DNA of 64,000 nt, taken from the NCBI GenBank assembly GCA_016647705.1, contig CM028326.1, positions 2,542,001 to 2,606,000 of the forward strand, given 5' to 3'. Shown here piece after piece: positions 62,700 to 64,000 of the stretch. The notes under the pieces were generated by a model. It was given only the letters and a program-made list of their open reading frames with translations, was not told where the DNA came from and did not search any database. The DNA comes from Eucommia ulmoides (lineage: Eukaryota; Streptophyta; Magnoliopsida; Garryales; Eucommiaceae). Position numbers and translations under genes: made by a program. Positions within the stretch are counted from its first letter, which is position 1. Each line of letters starts with the position of its first letter.

Positions 62700-64000
62700 A
62701 TGAGGAGTTGTTTACCTATTAAATATTAAAAAAAAAAAAAATTACTGAATGAAATTAGTTTTTAACTTATTTACCGTAGTAATGCATTTCGCCCTTGTGA
62801 AGGGCGAAATCGAAATTTTATTTTTATTTTTATTTTTTTTGATCCCGCGCTTGTGAACAGCGGGATCAAAAAAAATTAATTTAATTTGATCCCGCCCTTG
62901 CGAAGGGCGGGATCAATAATTTTTTTTTTTTTTTTTATTTGATCCCGCCCTTCACAAGGGCGGGATCAAATGGATTTTTTTTTTTTTTTTTTTAAATGTG
63001 ATCCCGCCCTTATGAAGGGCGGGATCACCAAACGGCGACCAGCCGTTTACACGGCTGGTCGCCGTTTGCTTTGGCCGGTCAAACGACCGGCCAAAGCTGC
63101 AGAGAAGGCAGCCTAAAAAGGCTGCCTTCTCCCCTTTTTTTTTTCGCAGGCTATTTTTTGTTTTTTTATAGGTATAGGTATAGGTTTAGCTTTAATTTGA
63201 AATTTTAAAATCTCGATATATGTGCACAATTTCGCCTATAAATATCACTTACCGGATTTCATTAAAATTCACATTTCTTCATTTACTCCTTCTCTCATTT
63301 GTTCTTCATTTTGATATTTTTTTGTTCTAGTTACACTTCTTCTATTCAGACTTCTACTCCTCTATTCACAGGTTAGTATATTTTTAACGTTTTTTTAATT
63401 TATTTGTTAATTTAATTAGTATATTTTTTATCTTTATTTGTTAGTTAGTTGGTTAGTTTAATTTGTTAATTTAATTATTGAATTAAAAATTATACTTTGG
63501 TCATTTTTACATGTTTAAGAAAATATAAAATAATATATTATTTCAAAAAAAATGTTAGTTAGTTAGTTTAATTTTTTACTCTAGCTATTTAATTAAAAAA
63601 ATATACACTTTGACCCCTAAAAGTATAACAACTAGAAAAATATAAATTTTTAATATATTATTTTAAAATAAATTATTAGTTAGTTTGTTTGTTTTGTTAA
63701 TTTAATTTGTTTAATTAGTTGGTTAGTTTAATTTGTTAATTTAGTTGTTAAATTAAAAATTACACTTTGTCTCCTTTCACATGTGTAGAAAAATATACAC
63801 TTTGGCCCCTAAAATTTTTTCAATTACAAAAATATAAAATTTTCAACCTAACGTTTTAAAATAAATTGTTAGTTAGTTTCATTTTTGAATTTTGTTATTT
63901 AATTTAAAATGTATTTATTTAATTTGTTAATTTAGTTGTTAAATTAAAAATTACACTTTCGCCCCATGTGTACGAAAATATAAATCAACATATTACATTT
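62700..64000 (+). mobile_element. Start of a third independent hairpin-leader element (runs out of window)
   Basis: GAGGAGTTGTTTAC at 62701 opens the element. A hairpin array (62786-63131), TATA box (GCCTATAAATATC near 63235), leader with TTCACAGGTTAGTA (donor near 63371), and an AT-rich intron with TTAGTTAGTT and ACACTTTGACCCCT units follow. These units match the reverse complement of 55839-57480. Coding genes would lie beyond 64000; by analogy with the 47-58 kb element a MuDR-type transposase is possible. Confidence 0.65.
62786..63131. repeat. Array of eight hairpins
   Basis: Hairpins lie at 62786-62810, 62839-62869, 62886-62916, 62938-62970, 62999-63027, 63030-63067, 63068-63097 and 63102-63131. 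The second to fifth share the arm GATCCCGCCCTT with loops that vary (three to five bases). The sixth has 16-base perfect arms AAACGGCGACCAGCCG. The last three abut with only 0-4 bases between them. The motif CGGTCAAACGA is at 63076-63086. Confidence 0.95.

Noticed and set aside
62786..63131. Regular repeats that could be taken for a CRISPR-like array
   Set aside because: The repeats are hairpins of varied sequence with homopolymer spacers, in a plant genome, and recur before transposon leaders.

Overview
This is a plant nuclear window, most likely from a eudicot. The supporting signs are AT-rich intergenic DNA, spliced GT-AG genes, plant-type LTR retrotransposons with tRNA-iMet primer sites, Mutator-like and CACTA transposons, and a TIR-domain immune gene. 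No species can be named. All coordinates, exon joins and identities were read by eye, and no database search was run.

Layout. 1-11054 is a decayed Ty3/gypsy element of Tat type with a spliced reverse-strand ORF; its left LTR is cut by the window edge. 12825-16051 is an intact 12-exon glycoside hydrolase family 1 (GH1) beta-glucosidase gene (gene A) carrying a TRIM element and a Tourist-like MITE in introns. 16900-20273 is a second GH1 gene (gene B, 11 exons). A segment running from the last exon of gene A to about 23786 is duplicated at 26204-39752. The second copy holds an orphan last exon of gene A, GH1 gene C (27412-36256), and a 5.4 kb Ty1/copia element inserted in gene C intron 5 after the duplication. 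The left duplication joint abuts a 0.66 kb fragment of the Tat reverse-strand ORF across a short microhomology. 39753-44322 is AT-rich DNA with internal repeats. 44323-47398 and 50225-52751 are two related solo LTRs (probably Tekay/Del type) in opposite orientations. Around and between them, on the reverse strand, is a decayed Mutator-like element encoding a MuDR-type transposase and a plant mobile domain (PMD) protein. Its leader reaches about 58300. 58867-60016 is an apparently intact two-exon TIR-only gene with another TRIM copy in its intron. 61320-61960 is a copia integrase fragment. A further element of the hairpin-leader type starts near 62700 and leaves the window.

The most unusual signal is a shared 5' architecture at four places (21.3 kb, 37.2 kb, 58.2 kb reversed, 62.7 kb). 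It consists of a conserved GAGTTGTTTAC block, an array of short near-perfect hairpins, a shared CGGTCAAACGA motif inside a hairpin, a TATA box, a pyrimidine-rich leader with a splice donor, and a long AT-rich intron of tandem repeats. One copy precedes the MuDR/PMD genes. Two copies precede a pair of unrecognised, mutually similar small ORFs. This looks like a family of Mutator-related elements whose promoters are built from hairpins.

The host genes that look functional are GH1 genes A, B and C and the TIR-only gene. Gene B has a Glu-to-Lys change at the conserved sugar-binding Glu, while gene C keeps Glu.
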